This document shows, one piece after another, positions 55,074 to 64,000 of a stretch of 64,000 bases of DNA; within the stretch, counting starts at the first letter, position 1; the number at the start of each line of letters is the position of its first letter. A model generated the notes under the pieces. It was not told where the DNA came from. It ran no database searches and saw only the letters and a program-made list of their open reading frames with translations. Made by a program: the position numbers and the translations under genes. Where the stretch lies: the NCBI RefSeq assembly GCF_024679245.1, contig NC_090176.1, positions 18,779,293-18,843,292 of the forward strand. The letters run 5' to 3'. The stretch comes from Pseudorasbora parva (lineage: Eukaryota; Chordata; Actinopteri; Cypriniformes; Gobionidae).

Positions 55074-55352
55074 TTATGTTATGCATCCTGACTTATTTAC
55101 ACTGTTAAAAAGTTAGATTTTCATGCTAAGCATGGCCAAAGTTTCAAAAAACGAGTTGGACATATGATAAAGTATTACTGTGTCAAACAAACCTTCAAAC
55201 CTCATTCAGGGTTACAATAAGTTTCGGAATGTTTTTTTATTATTTTATTTTTATTTTATTTTTTAGTATGGCCCTGTATTATGTCATAAAGGGCGGAATT
55301 CCTTGCGTGCGCACATCAACCAGAGCGAGAGCAAGAGCACGCCCATCATGGA

Positions 55353-55553
55353 GTTCCCTTTCGAAAGGGAACTCGCGCTGCGTCAGCTGATGCTACGGGG
55401 AACGCCTTCAGCGTGACAGGTGTCTGAAATCGCTATTAAATCACAATCCTACTGACCGATAGCTCGATAGCTGGTGATGTCATCACCGTGCGACCAGGAA
55501 GTATAAAAGGGCACCGTGCCAACATGACAATATCCTTTCGTCTTCAGGGACTG
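55353..55553. repeat. Left terminal repeat of gag-only DIRS
   Basis: The sequence ctgcgtcagctgatgc then tacggggaacgcc, through to cttcagggactg, is the inverse of 59863-60025. The tip contains the palindrome ttccctttcgaaaggga. Confidence 0.85.
55503..55510 (+). promoter_or_regulatory. TATA box upstream of gag
   Basis: TATAAAAG lies about 75 bases upstream of the gag ATG within the left terminal repeat. The inverted copy is in the right repeat near 59897. Confidence 0.65.
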
Positions 55554-55582
55554 TTTTGTCTGGTTCGCTGGAAAGTCTTAAA

Positions 55583-57064
55583 ATGAAGTGCACACGCAAG
55601 GTTAAGGGAGCGTACAGGAAGTGCGCTGATCCGTGTCCCAGGTTTCTTACGCCTGAGGACACACACACCCTTTGTGTGCTCTGCCTGGGGGAAGAGCACG
55701 CGCGGGAGGTTCTCGAGGGGGCCTCCTGCGCGAACTGCGAGCGTTTTCCATTGAGGACGCTCCGCTCTCGCCTGGCCTTCTTCTTGAGGGAAGAAGAGCC
55801 AGCATCTGGGAGCGGTCCCGCTCAAGCTGAGGCTGAGCGGCTCCGTCTGTCCTGGGGCTCCCAGATGGACCTGGCTCATCGTCTGGAGAGTACAGTTCTC
55901 ACGGATGATCAGCCAGGTCGCGAGAGCAGGCTGACGGAGGAGGAGTCGGATGGAGACTCCTCCTCTTCGTCAGCCCATGCTCTTCCGGTCGATCAGAGGA
56001 TGGCTGTGGATGAGGGGGAAAATGAAGCTGAGGCTGAATCCTCCCAGCCATCCTGCCCCGAGTATGGGGAGCTGTTAGATGTAATGGGGCGCGCGGCGCT
56101 GAGACTTCAGCTGCCGTGGCAGAGAGCCAGGGGAGAGGCCCCCCGCCCAGACAGATTGGGCGATCGGTTTCTCCCCGACCATAGCCGCCCAGCTCCCGGG
56201 AGCCTTCCATTCCTCCCCGACCTTCACGAGTAGGTCGTGGGGGCATGGAAGAAACCCTACTCGGCGCGAATCCATCGGCATCAGCGTTTTAACTTCGCTG
56301 ATGTCGAGGGTTTGGCCGAGGCCGGGTATGTGTCGATGCCGCCCATCGACGAGACGTTCGCGAACTATCTCGCGTCCGGGCAGCCATCGACACTAAGAGC
56401 TCCAGCCCTGCCGTCTAAACCATTAAAGACAACTTCGCGTCTGAACGGCAGGGCATACACGTCGGCGGGTCAGGCGGCGGCGGCCTTGCACACAATGGCG
56501 GTGTTGCAGGCCTATCAATCCGATCTGCTGAGGGACCTCGATCAGGGGGAGGGCCTACCCCCTGATGCGATGGCTGAGTTGCGCCGCACCACAGATCTCT
56601 CTCTCCGGGCGGCCAAACACACAGCAGTCGCCATCAGACGGTCGATGGCGGCTATGGTCGCCACGGAGAGGCATCTGTGGCTGAACCTGGCGGACATCGG
56701 GGGGAAAGAAAAGGCTTTTCTCCTCGATGCCCCGGTCTCGCCCTCTGAGCTTTTCGGCACCTCTGTCGAGGCGGTGGTGGGAAAGTTCAGAGAGGCAAGG
56801 GCGCGCTCAGCGGCATATAAAACGTGTATTCCGCTGAGGTCCGGGGCGGCGCCCAGGCAGGAGGGTGTCCCTGGCCCTTCGAGATCCGAGGATCATCGAT
56901 TGGGCCAATGCAGCAGCGTAGCCTCTCGGGCGCCCCCTCCGTGGAGGAGTAGGACGCAGAATAGGCGGGACACCCGCAACAGGAGGAGGGACATCGGGGA
57001 GAAGAGCCGCTTCCAGCGCCGGAAGCGGGGTGGTGAGTCTCCGCCCCCGAGGGTGCGGAAGTGA
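55583..57064 (+). pseudogene. DIRS Gag, full length with one in-frame TAG
   Basis: The start is at the first ATG (aaaATGaag). A Cys/His-rich N-terminus (MKCTRKVKGAYRKCADP, DTHTLCVLCLGEEHA, CANCERFPLRTLRSR) matches the other DIRS Gag. An acidic Ser-rich linker and a conserved core follow (MPPIDETFANYLA, AALHTMAVLQAYQSDLL, ERHLWLNLADI, AFLLDAPVSPSELFG). It ends in an Arg-rich basic tail and TGA. A TAG at 56231-56233, just after FLPDLHE, is the only break in 494 codons. The other copy has sense codons there, so one base change is the likely cause. The translation is otherwise intact, suggesting recent activity. Confidence 0.85.
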
Positions 57065-57267
57065 TGTAAATGTGTCCCCTCCTTTGTTTTTCCGTTGTGT
57101 TTCTTTTCTCTCCCCGGGCGCGCTTCACACCAGGCCGCGCGGGCCGATGATGAGCGGATGTGAGACTCTGACGGCCTGCCAGGCCGGTGTGTGCTCTGCC
57201 CGCACACAGTGCATCGTCTCTGGGAAAAGCGGGATTTCGCAGCCGCCTCCTCGACCTTACATTTGAG

Positions 57268-57273
57268 AATAAA
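57268..57273 (+). terminator. Possible polyadenylation signal after gag
   Basis: This AATAAA lies 200 bases after the gag stop, followed by C-rich DNA. It could end a gag mRNA, although full-length transcripts must read through for retrotransposition. Confidence 0.3.
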
Positions 57274-59065
57274 GCGCCCCACCCTCAGGTTAGTGCGCCG
57301 AAGCATGCATGTTACATGAAGCGATGAGGCACTGAAGACAGCGGGTGAGTCCCCTTTTAGGGCAAACATTCTTCTTTTTAATGCCGTATGTTTGGACTCT
57401 ATGCTTCCCTGAGGGATATTTTGTCTACAAAAGATGAAGAAAAGTGTAACAGTTGGAGAAGTGGGCCTGTAGTTCCCCGGTAAAGGTGGCTAGAACGATG
57501 TTTGTATAAACACAGTGTGTTTATGTAGGCTGTATGTTTGCTAGTGTAGCAACAGTAGTTTATAAGGCTGTTTTCTCTTCTGGATATGTGTAATATGAGC
57601 AGTTGAGGCCACCGCACATGCCGCGGGCATGTAGCGGCGATATAAACTGACGTATGTTTTCCTGGCAAACTTTTTTAGCTGTAGCCACCTCTGGGTAGCG
57701 TTGGCACCTCTGCTAGTGAAATACCTAGATGAATTTGTGAGGTTAGGCTAGCGCATGAACTGCAGTAAGGTCTGTCCCAGTCCGTTTTAGGGCCGTTGTT
57801 GTGGGATTATCAGACCGATGCTAGTGCATCAAGTTGGCCTAGGCTGTTGATGGGATGACGGTGGCATCTCGTGGTGGCATATCGCCCTTGCAGTTGCCCC
57901 GGGCTCCTGTCGGTATCCCCGCAGGAGCTTTGTATCCCTACCCGGCCTCCCCGCAGTAGGGTCGTCCGGCCAATGCCCACCCCCCTTCTGCATTTGGGGG
58001 TTGTGTGTGTTCAATATCTTTCACTTTTGCTCTGTGTCTTCTGCTTCACCTTTTAGGCTCGGGTCGAGCTGTACTTCGCAACCATCTGAAAGCATCGGTT
58101 GGTAGGATGCTCCCCTGGAGTCGAAACACTGTCACAGCTGACGCCCTTGCACGGACGGCGGACCGCTGGACCGCTGGACGACCAGACGGCCACCCTGGAG
58201 GCAGGTGGCATAAGTTGTACTCCCCTCGCTTTAGAGGGTGCAAGGCGTTTTATGCTGAGTGCACTGCTGTGGGCATTGTGTTTTAGGTCCACGCTGGTAG
58301 GCGCTGCCTGAGAGACTGCGCCGTCGCAGAAGGCTGCTATGGGCCGCTGGGGCGGACCGACTATAGAAGGCTGGCTGGCGAGAGACGCCAGCTGAGGCAG
58401 TCCGGGCAGTTAACTCTGGGTCAGGTGGTAGGCCTCAGTAGGCCTCCCTGCGGGTGAGTTCCGACATCGTGGCCCATGTGAGCGGGGAGGGTTCTCCCCA
58501 ACGATGTTGGCTGCAGTAGAAACCTCGTCATAAGTAGGCCCCTAACGGCCTCCCTGGGGATGAGTCCCCAGGTAGTGACTGGATACCCAGTCCTCATCAG
58601 CCAGCAGACAGCCACTGTCAGCCCGACTTTAAGGGCTCGCTGAGTTTCAGCACGCCTCACATGGTGTCCCCTGAGGGGGTGACCTAGGGTTCCGACCATT
58701 GGATGACAGGATCTAGGCCGCTTTAGGCCTCCTGTAGGGTGAGCCCCGGTTCCCAGGTCTTTCAACAGTGTGCGTGGGTGCTAGCCAGGCGGCTAGCATA
58801 GTCTGCTATCAGGGACGGGCCGCTTCAGGCCGTCCTATGGTCGTTTCCCGGCCCTGCGGGGTTTCTGGTGGGATTTGCCATCGGATAAGCACCGTATGTC
58901 ACCAATCTAATAGGGAACTGCCATTCGGCAATAGGCCTCTCCGGGCCGCCCTAAAAAGACTGGACTGTACGTAGGCATCAAACAGGCCTCCCTGGAGGCG
59001 AGCCCCGGGAACACAACAGCTCCCAACAGTTTGCACGTTGGCTGGCAGGAAGTAGGCCGCTCTAG

Positions 59066-59419
59066 GCCGCCTTAGGGTGAGCCCCCGAGCTGGGACGCTC
59101 GGTAGGCCAGTGTGTTATGCTATCAGGCCTTTTTGGGCCTTTTTGGGAGGGATTCCTGGACCAGGTCTCGGTGACAAGCTAGCTATTAGCATGGGTGGCT
59201 TCTGGCGTTATAGCCTCATGAGCCCCCTGAGGAACCAATAAAGCCACCTGCCTGCAGGCCGCCTGAGGGTGAGCCCCGAGCTGGGACGCTCATTAGGCCA
59301 GTGTATTATGCTGTCAGGCCTCTTTGGGCCTTTTTGGGAGAGGATTCCCGGACCAAAGGTCTCGGTGACAAGCTAGCCATTAGCGTGGGTGGCTTCTGGC
59401 GTTATAGCCTCATGAGCCT
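59066..59419. repeat. Two tandem 160-base direct repeats in the DIRS body
   Basis: Repeat 1 (59066-59224) and repeat 2 (59257-59419) both read gtgagccc(c)cgagctggg, then acgctc, caggcct.tttgggcc, ggtctcggtgacaagcta and cttctggcgttatagcc. The period is about 191 bases. Confidence 0.85.
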
Positions 59420-59710
59420 CATGGCCTCCCTGGAGGGGAAAAGGTTCCTTGGAACGGGAACGTATAACTGGCTTTGGGCTGACAGCTAGCGGCTGCCCAC
59501 CGGTGTGTCTCGGCCTGAGCCGGTATAACTCAAGGGCGGGCTCATGCCCTAGCACAATGAGACTCCGTTTCTGCTGCGCAGTCCCTTCAGGACAGGGGAC
59601 TGGCTAGCCTACAGCATGGGTTACCTACCAAGCTGGCTTAAGAGCTCCCCTCATTGAGGGTCGTCTGCGAGCTTACGGTGTGGGTATACAGCTTACGGCG
59701 TGGGTATATC

Positions 59711-59820
59711 GTTCCCCGTAGCGTCAGCTGACGCAGCGCGAGTTCGCTTTCGAAAGGGAACGTCCCCGGTTACGCATGTAACCTTAGTTCCCTGAGAACA
59801 GGGAACTAGACGCTGCGTCA
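59711..59820. repeat. Internal complementary region of gag-only DIRS
   Basis: The complement of the left tip (cgctttcgaaagggaac) joins the complement of the right tip (gtccccggttacgcatg, ttccctgagaacaggg). This is the DIRS end-repair template arrangement. Confidence 0.85.
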
Positions 59821-60357
59821 CATGGCCATGCTTCAAGGTGTGCCTGCCCACAGTCCCTTCAGACGAAGCGGATATTGTCATGTTAGCATGGTGCCCTTTT
59901 ATACTTCCTGGTCGCACGGTGATGACATCACCAGCTGCCGACAGTCAGTAGGATTGTGATTTGATAGCAATTTCAGACACCTGTCACGCTGAAGGCGTTC
60001 CCCGTAGCGTCAGCTGACGCAGCGTCTCGTTCCCTGTTCTCAGGGAACTAAGGTTACATACGTAACCGGGGACGTTTTGTTGTGTTACGAAAATCATCGG
60101 CAGTGAAAGTGTTGTCATTCTGTTTATAGATCAAGAAATCAACAATCTCACTAAAGAAGTGTGTTTTTGGTTGTGAGGAAAATATAACCTTGTTCAGTTT
60201 CACAAAGAACCCAGTGTTAAGGAAACAGTGAATGCAGTTTGTTTTATCGACGCTGGATTTGCAGATCATTTGAAACGATGGAGCAGTCCCAAGCGTTAAA
60301 AGATCCCGGTCATGAGTTTGATCCACAGGGAGTGTATAAAACAGTCTTGGCAATCTG

Positions 60358-61577
60358 TAGCCTGGCTCTGCCCTCCTACGTACTTCCGCTCAATTTTAAT
60401 TTTCCTTCAGTACTTCGCCTGGGACTGCTGTGTAGTCTTAGGTTTTCTCTGAACAAATTTTTACCGGTCCAATCAGCGAACAGAGGGAGTGGCTGAGAAC
60501 GATGACGTTGATGTCGAGCGCTAGTTTGAGATGTAGTTCAGTAATGGCGGCGGAGAAAGATGCAAACTAAACCATTCATTGCATTGTGGCACCGCTGCCG
60601 AATTTCCAGAAGTTAAAGCCCAGAGCAATAACAGTCTTTGCTGGGGTTTGTTGGTGCCCATGATGTTGTGGCCCTCCAACAGGGTAAATTCGGGAAACGT
60701 TTGATTTTCCAGATCGCTTCGTTAGTGATGAAGGAGTTGGCTGAAGCTATTCGGACGGTAACTGTTTCTCGTGGGGTCGGAAGGTATTGCCATCATTTAA
60801 GTTACAGGGACTGGTCAGTTATTTTATTGCCGTCCGTCTCTCACCACCCACGTAAAATTCCCCGGCCGAGTAACCGACTGCTTTAGACAAACGCAAGGTC
60901 GTGTTGATGTAATAGCTGTCCGAATCCACATCTCTGAGTTTTCAACAATATATCACTTCAAAATTCACTGTTTGCAATCATTTTTGACCACTGCAGAACA
61001 CCATACGGTTGCTTTGCTGTTATTAGGAGGCATTTCTAGACTTGTATTTCCTTAAAATGCTGGCAAGTATTTAGAAGAGCAATATATTTAATCACTGCTC
61101 AAACAAATTAAAATAAAAGCACTTAAACATTTGAATTGGTCCGTTATTTATAGCAGCATTTATTATCATACCAAGCACATGACATTTTATTTACAGCATA
61201 CAATGATGTTACGGACCACGTGAGCGCCGCGTTCCCGATCACAAAGCTCTCCTGTCCACCGTGGCGTGAATAAATCACAATCCGAATGCCGAATGAGTTT
61301 TAGGTTTTATCCTATAGTTTTATCACTGAGGTGGCATGCACATGTGCACTTTTATTTTTTCGAATTTCCATGAGTGAAACAGGCGAAGGGCACGTGACGT
61401 ACGTCACGACCAAACGTTAGCGATTGGTTATGGCAGATCCAGAGTGGCTCAGGGCAGTTCCAATAGTTTTAAACCTCAACAGGGTGCCTGCCTTCGCGGA
61501 AATAAACCCATGTCAATGGAGAGTGGCCAGACTCTATGTACAAATGAAATGTACGAGAGTCTGGTAAAACCAGGCTA
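60358..61577 (+). mobile_element. TAGCCTGG-ended element with 9-bp GGCAATCTG duplication
   Basis: TAGCCTGGCTCTGCC at the left is inverted at the right (taaaaccaggcta), with an inexact second block (agagtctgg). GGCAATCTG is perfectly repeated on both sides (60349-60357 and 61578-61586). It carries a helicase-like fragment at 60600-60745. It is inserted in TTAA copy 3. The family is not recognised. Confidence 0.8.
60600..60745 (+). pseudogene. RecQ-like DEAH helicase N-terminal fragment
   Basis: In two adjacent frames it reads PNFQKLKP and GAHDVVALQQGKFGK, then RLIFQIASLVMKELAEA. This parallels the RecQ pattern F..LKPEQ...FV...DV.A..PTG.GKSLIFQ..., with Walker A degraded to QGKFGKR. A frameshift separates the first block, and no DEAH box or later motif follows. 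It is probably exon 1 of a transposon-carried helicase (inference). Confidence 0.5.
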
Positions 61578-61845
61578 GGCAATCTGCATGTAAGTGCATA
61601 AAATGTAAATATATGAACATATAGTGAATTAAATGTTATCCAGGGATAATACCATGATGTATTGTGTGTGTGTTGTGATTCTTAAGCTCCGCCCACGGCA
61701 CGCCTCCAGGAGCTCGACTGTTTTTGGAAAGAATCGGTATATCGTATATTTTTTTGTATAAATCTGATAAAACTAAAGACTCTTTGGAGATATAAAGGTC
61801 GCAATACTAATCTAGGTACTCAAGATTAACATGTTTTTTTTTTTA

Positions 61846-62611
61846 AAGTTAAATATATATTTTATTATTCATCAGTAGTTACACTCATTTAATCTGATTG
61901 GTCAAGCAGGGGCACAACTGTTGATTGAGACACACAAGTTTCTCTGAGGCAAAAATAAATATATACGGTGGCTTCTTCTATATTTCTTAGTGATTTTTTG
62001 TGGTAGTTTATCAGGAAGTGACCATTATGTTATCTTCGACTCACTGGATGGAAACAGTGCTTTATTCTCAAATGTTTTATGTGATATTGCAATTTTGTGC
62101 ATAAGTTACCTTCAGAACTTTGGATGGAAACATGGCTACTGATGTCTATGAGAATCAAGTGAGATATTAAAATAAATCTCATTTGTGATTTATTTTTCTA
62201 ATGGCTATTGTTCTGAAGTTGGTGGAGAGACAATAAATTACTTTGCATTTCCCAATGTTGGTTCTCTGCTTTCTAGTGGGAAATGGAGACTAAGGCCAAA
62301 TAAAGCAACTTCATATCACACTCAAGTGACTGTAAATGTCACTGTGTTTGCAGGAAAGAAGATGAAGACAGGCAGATACAATATCAAAGGAGATTCAATG
62401 ACAAAAGTTCTAAAGGTGAGCAATACAGGCAGGTAGCAACACACACTTACTATAATGGAGATCAGCCACAGACTGGGAGAAAGGGGAGAACTAAATAGTG
62501 AATACAACAAGATGAACAAGACACAGCTAAAGAGAACGAGGGTTATAACTATGGGAAGTGATGACTGGCGGGAAAACGGGACAAAGAATCACGTGACATG
62601 AAAACAAACAC
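61846..62611. other. Intergenic, no gene seen
   Basis: AT-rich sequence with no clear repeat or gene. An 83-codon frame at 62185 has no recognisable motif. Confidence 0.45.
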
Positions 62612-63201
62612 TGAAGCTGTGTCCCACAGTAAAGGCCAGGCCTTTGAAGTGCACAAATGGGCCTTCGAAGTGCACGAAGGCCGAACCCGAGGGACATGGT
62701 TGTCAGGTCCGCACAACAAAACTCCTCCAATTGCTAATCAAAAATAGCAGAATCATGGCCAAAATGCTCCAAAATGCAGGAGGCAGACGTTAAAAATATT
62801 GCTAAATTAAAGACAACTTAATCCTGTGGACTATAGACTACAAACAACACAGCAACAAAGCAAAACTTAACCATGCATTGGCCTATAGTAGGTGTGGGAC
62901 ATTTGTGAGGGGATTTTAAAAAGAGAATTGGAGGCAGAAAAGTGTTTTTAATTTTTTTAAATGAGTTTTAATTGGATTTTGACATGCTTCAAAGCCTGTG
63001 AAGATGGGAGACTGTATTATAACAGGTAGGCTAAATATGTAGCCTATGGTTAAACATTTAATTGTTAGCTATCAGACTAGTTAATGTTTTATTTTTTTAT
63101 GGTAAATGTAACTGTTACAATATATATTCACATTTATATATTTACGTTCAAGTCTTTACTAAGTACTTATTTTTATTGAACTCTTCATAACTTTTTACGA
63201 C

Positions 63202-63372
63202 ATGGCAGCCAGCACTGATTCAGCCCAGCAAACCTGCGGACAGTGGAAATATGCACTCATCCCAAAGGATGTCCCGCTGGATGTCCCATTTCCACCTTAC
63301 CAGGGTCTCTATTATGCAGCCTATCCCATCCAGTCCGGCAGCACCCCCCAGGTGTCCCGCTCAGCTCAATGA
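63202..63372 (+). CDS. Short reading frame in AGCTGTGT transposon (second copy)
   Basis: A 56-residue frame reads MAASTDSAQQTCGQWKY, then ALIPKDVPLDVPFPPYQG, LYYAAYPIQSGS and SRSAQ, with TGA at 63370. Compared with the 13941-14105 frame it has the same start and core with an in-frame length change of several codons. The product is unknown, rich in Pro and Tyr, with a single conserved CGQWKYALIP motif. Confidence 0.45.
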   Translation: MAASTDSAQQTCGQWKYALIPKDVPLDVPFPPYQGLYYAAYPIQSGSTPQVSRSAQ

Positions 63373-63725
63373 AAGTGTACATACAAGTGTTTTCTTCTGG
63401 TCTAACTGTTAATTTAAATTATCGGTTTCTGATGTTAAACTTAAGTTATATTGTATAAATAGGTGTAAAAAGGATATTCAAAAATGTATAGACCAATTTA
63501 TTTTAATTTACAAGACAAGGAAATATATGTATAGAAGAATTAGTTTAATGTTCAAATTATAACTTAAATTACAAAAATAAAAAAGAACAGAAAAAATAAA
63601 ACAGAACACTCACCTCTCTTTTTTCCCCCGGCACATTTTAAGTTATATTATGAAAAAGAACAAGAAAGCAAATACTTTAGAAATTACTTGAATTACAAGA
63701 AAAAAAAGAAAGAAAAAAAAGAAAC

Positions 63726-63838
<113 letters not shown>

Positions 63839-64000
63839 ACTTCATTTGGCAGTAGCCTAAGTCAACAGGTTTAATTTATTTGTATTTTGGCTTGTAATTT
63901 TGAGTGACAGATGTCAAATTTGATTTAGCCTATTTTTCTCTGTGACATTTTTACTGTGTTGACAGTATGATAAGACAAATACATAAAATGATTGTAAAGC

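Larger units (their letters stand above)
57065..59710 (+). other. Noncoding body of gag-only DIRS
   Basis: This G/C-rich sequence has recurring motifs of the type taggcc(g/t)c..taggcc..cttagggtgagcccc, seen roughly ten times between 58430 and 59420. No RT, RNase H or recombinase motif is found in any frame. It also contains gcttcaccttttag-like splice-acceptor strings near 58050. Confidence 0.6.
55353..60074 (+). mobile_element. Gag-only DIRS-like retroelement (non-autonomous)
   Basis: The left terminal repeat (55353-55553, starting gttccctttcgaaagg) is inverted at 59863-60074. An internal complementary region at 59711-59820 joins the complements of both ends, the DIRS hallmark. The only protein is Gag (55583-57064). 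Where RT, RNase H and recombinase should lie (57065-59710) there is about 2.6 kb of G/C-rich DNA with dispersed aggcc(t/g)cc...gtgagccc units and no frame above about 115 codons. The element must rely on enzymes from another copy (inference). It lies inside TTAA copy 3, with no target duplication, as is normal for DIRS. Confidence 0.85.
54562..61845 (-). mobile_element. TTAA-class DNA element, copy 3, split by three later insertions
   Basis: In inverted orientation, pieces of copies 1 and 2 are found at 54562-54581, 55074-55352, 60075-60357 and 61578-61845. Examples are the complement of ttgagtacct...catatctcc at 61790-61835, of aacacacttcttt at 60150, and of tttaacagtgtaaa at 55100. The gaps are a TTA-flanked MITE, a gag-only DIRS and a helicase-bearing element. 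The left terminus (now at 61840) is degenerate. Confidence 0.75.

Noticed and set aside
57829..58311. Overlapping frames of 60-95 codons in the DIRS body
   Set aside because: High G/C content makes such frames common. None shows RT, RNase H, recombinase or other recognisable motifs.

Overview
The window is vertebrate genomic DNA, almost certainly from a cyprinid or related teleost fish. It has small phase-1 collagen exons in AT-rich introns, long (TA)n, (AAT)n and (AC)n tracts, and a dense layer of fish-type DNA transposons, foldback MITEs and DIRS retroelements. No bacterial-type feature is present.

Bases 1-29881 (+ strand) hold the 3' half of one host gene, a type IV collagen chain. Twenty-seven exons can be placed, with the first cut by the window edge. 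Exons 1-22 encode interrupted Gly-X-Y repeats and exon 23 crosses into the NC1 domain. Exons 23-27 encode the complete C-terminal NC1 domain and end at the stop codon at 29879-29881. NC1 residues place the chain in the alpha1/alpha3/alpha5 class, most like alpha5 (col4a5, with col4a1 the main alternative). A 3' UTR of up to about 3.5 kb may end near the AATAAA at 33357. No other host gene is convincing.

The introns are filled with nested transposons. Intron 5 (1228-10765) holds a foldback element split by an element with GGCCCTAT ends and 5-bp CCTAG duplications. That element is split by a minus-strand DIRS retrotransposon (2359-7477) with gag, RT/RNase H and a decayed tyrosine recombinase. 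Intron 10 holds a Tc1 element split by an AGCTGTGT-ended element that carries a short conserved reading frame. Intron 11 holds an AAT microsatellite, a second Tc1/mariner element and two LINE fragments. Intron 17 holds a hAT element with perfect 8-bp duplications, itself split by a TTAA-class element.

From about 33.4 kb to the end the DNA is gene-poor and transposon-rich: a DD36-type Tc1 relic, a tRNA-derived SINE inside a MITE, many palindromic MITEs, and a large composite at about 54.56-61.85 kb. In that composite a degenerate TTAA element has been split by three insertions: a TTA-flanked MITE, a 4.7-kb DIRS-like element that encodes Gag but no polymerase, and an element with a RecQ-like helicase fragment flanked by 9-bp duplications. 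A second AGCTGTGT-family copy starts at 62612 and runs off the window.

The most unusual items are the gag-only DIRS element with its G/C-rich repeat-bearing noncoding body, the short reading frame shared by two AGCTGTGT copies, the three TTAA-element copies with a common 5' region, and the GC-AG intron in the collagen gene.
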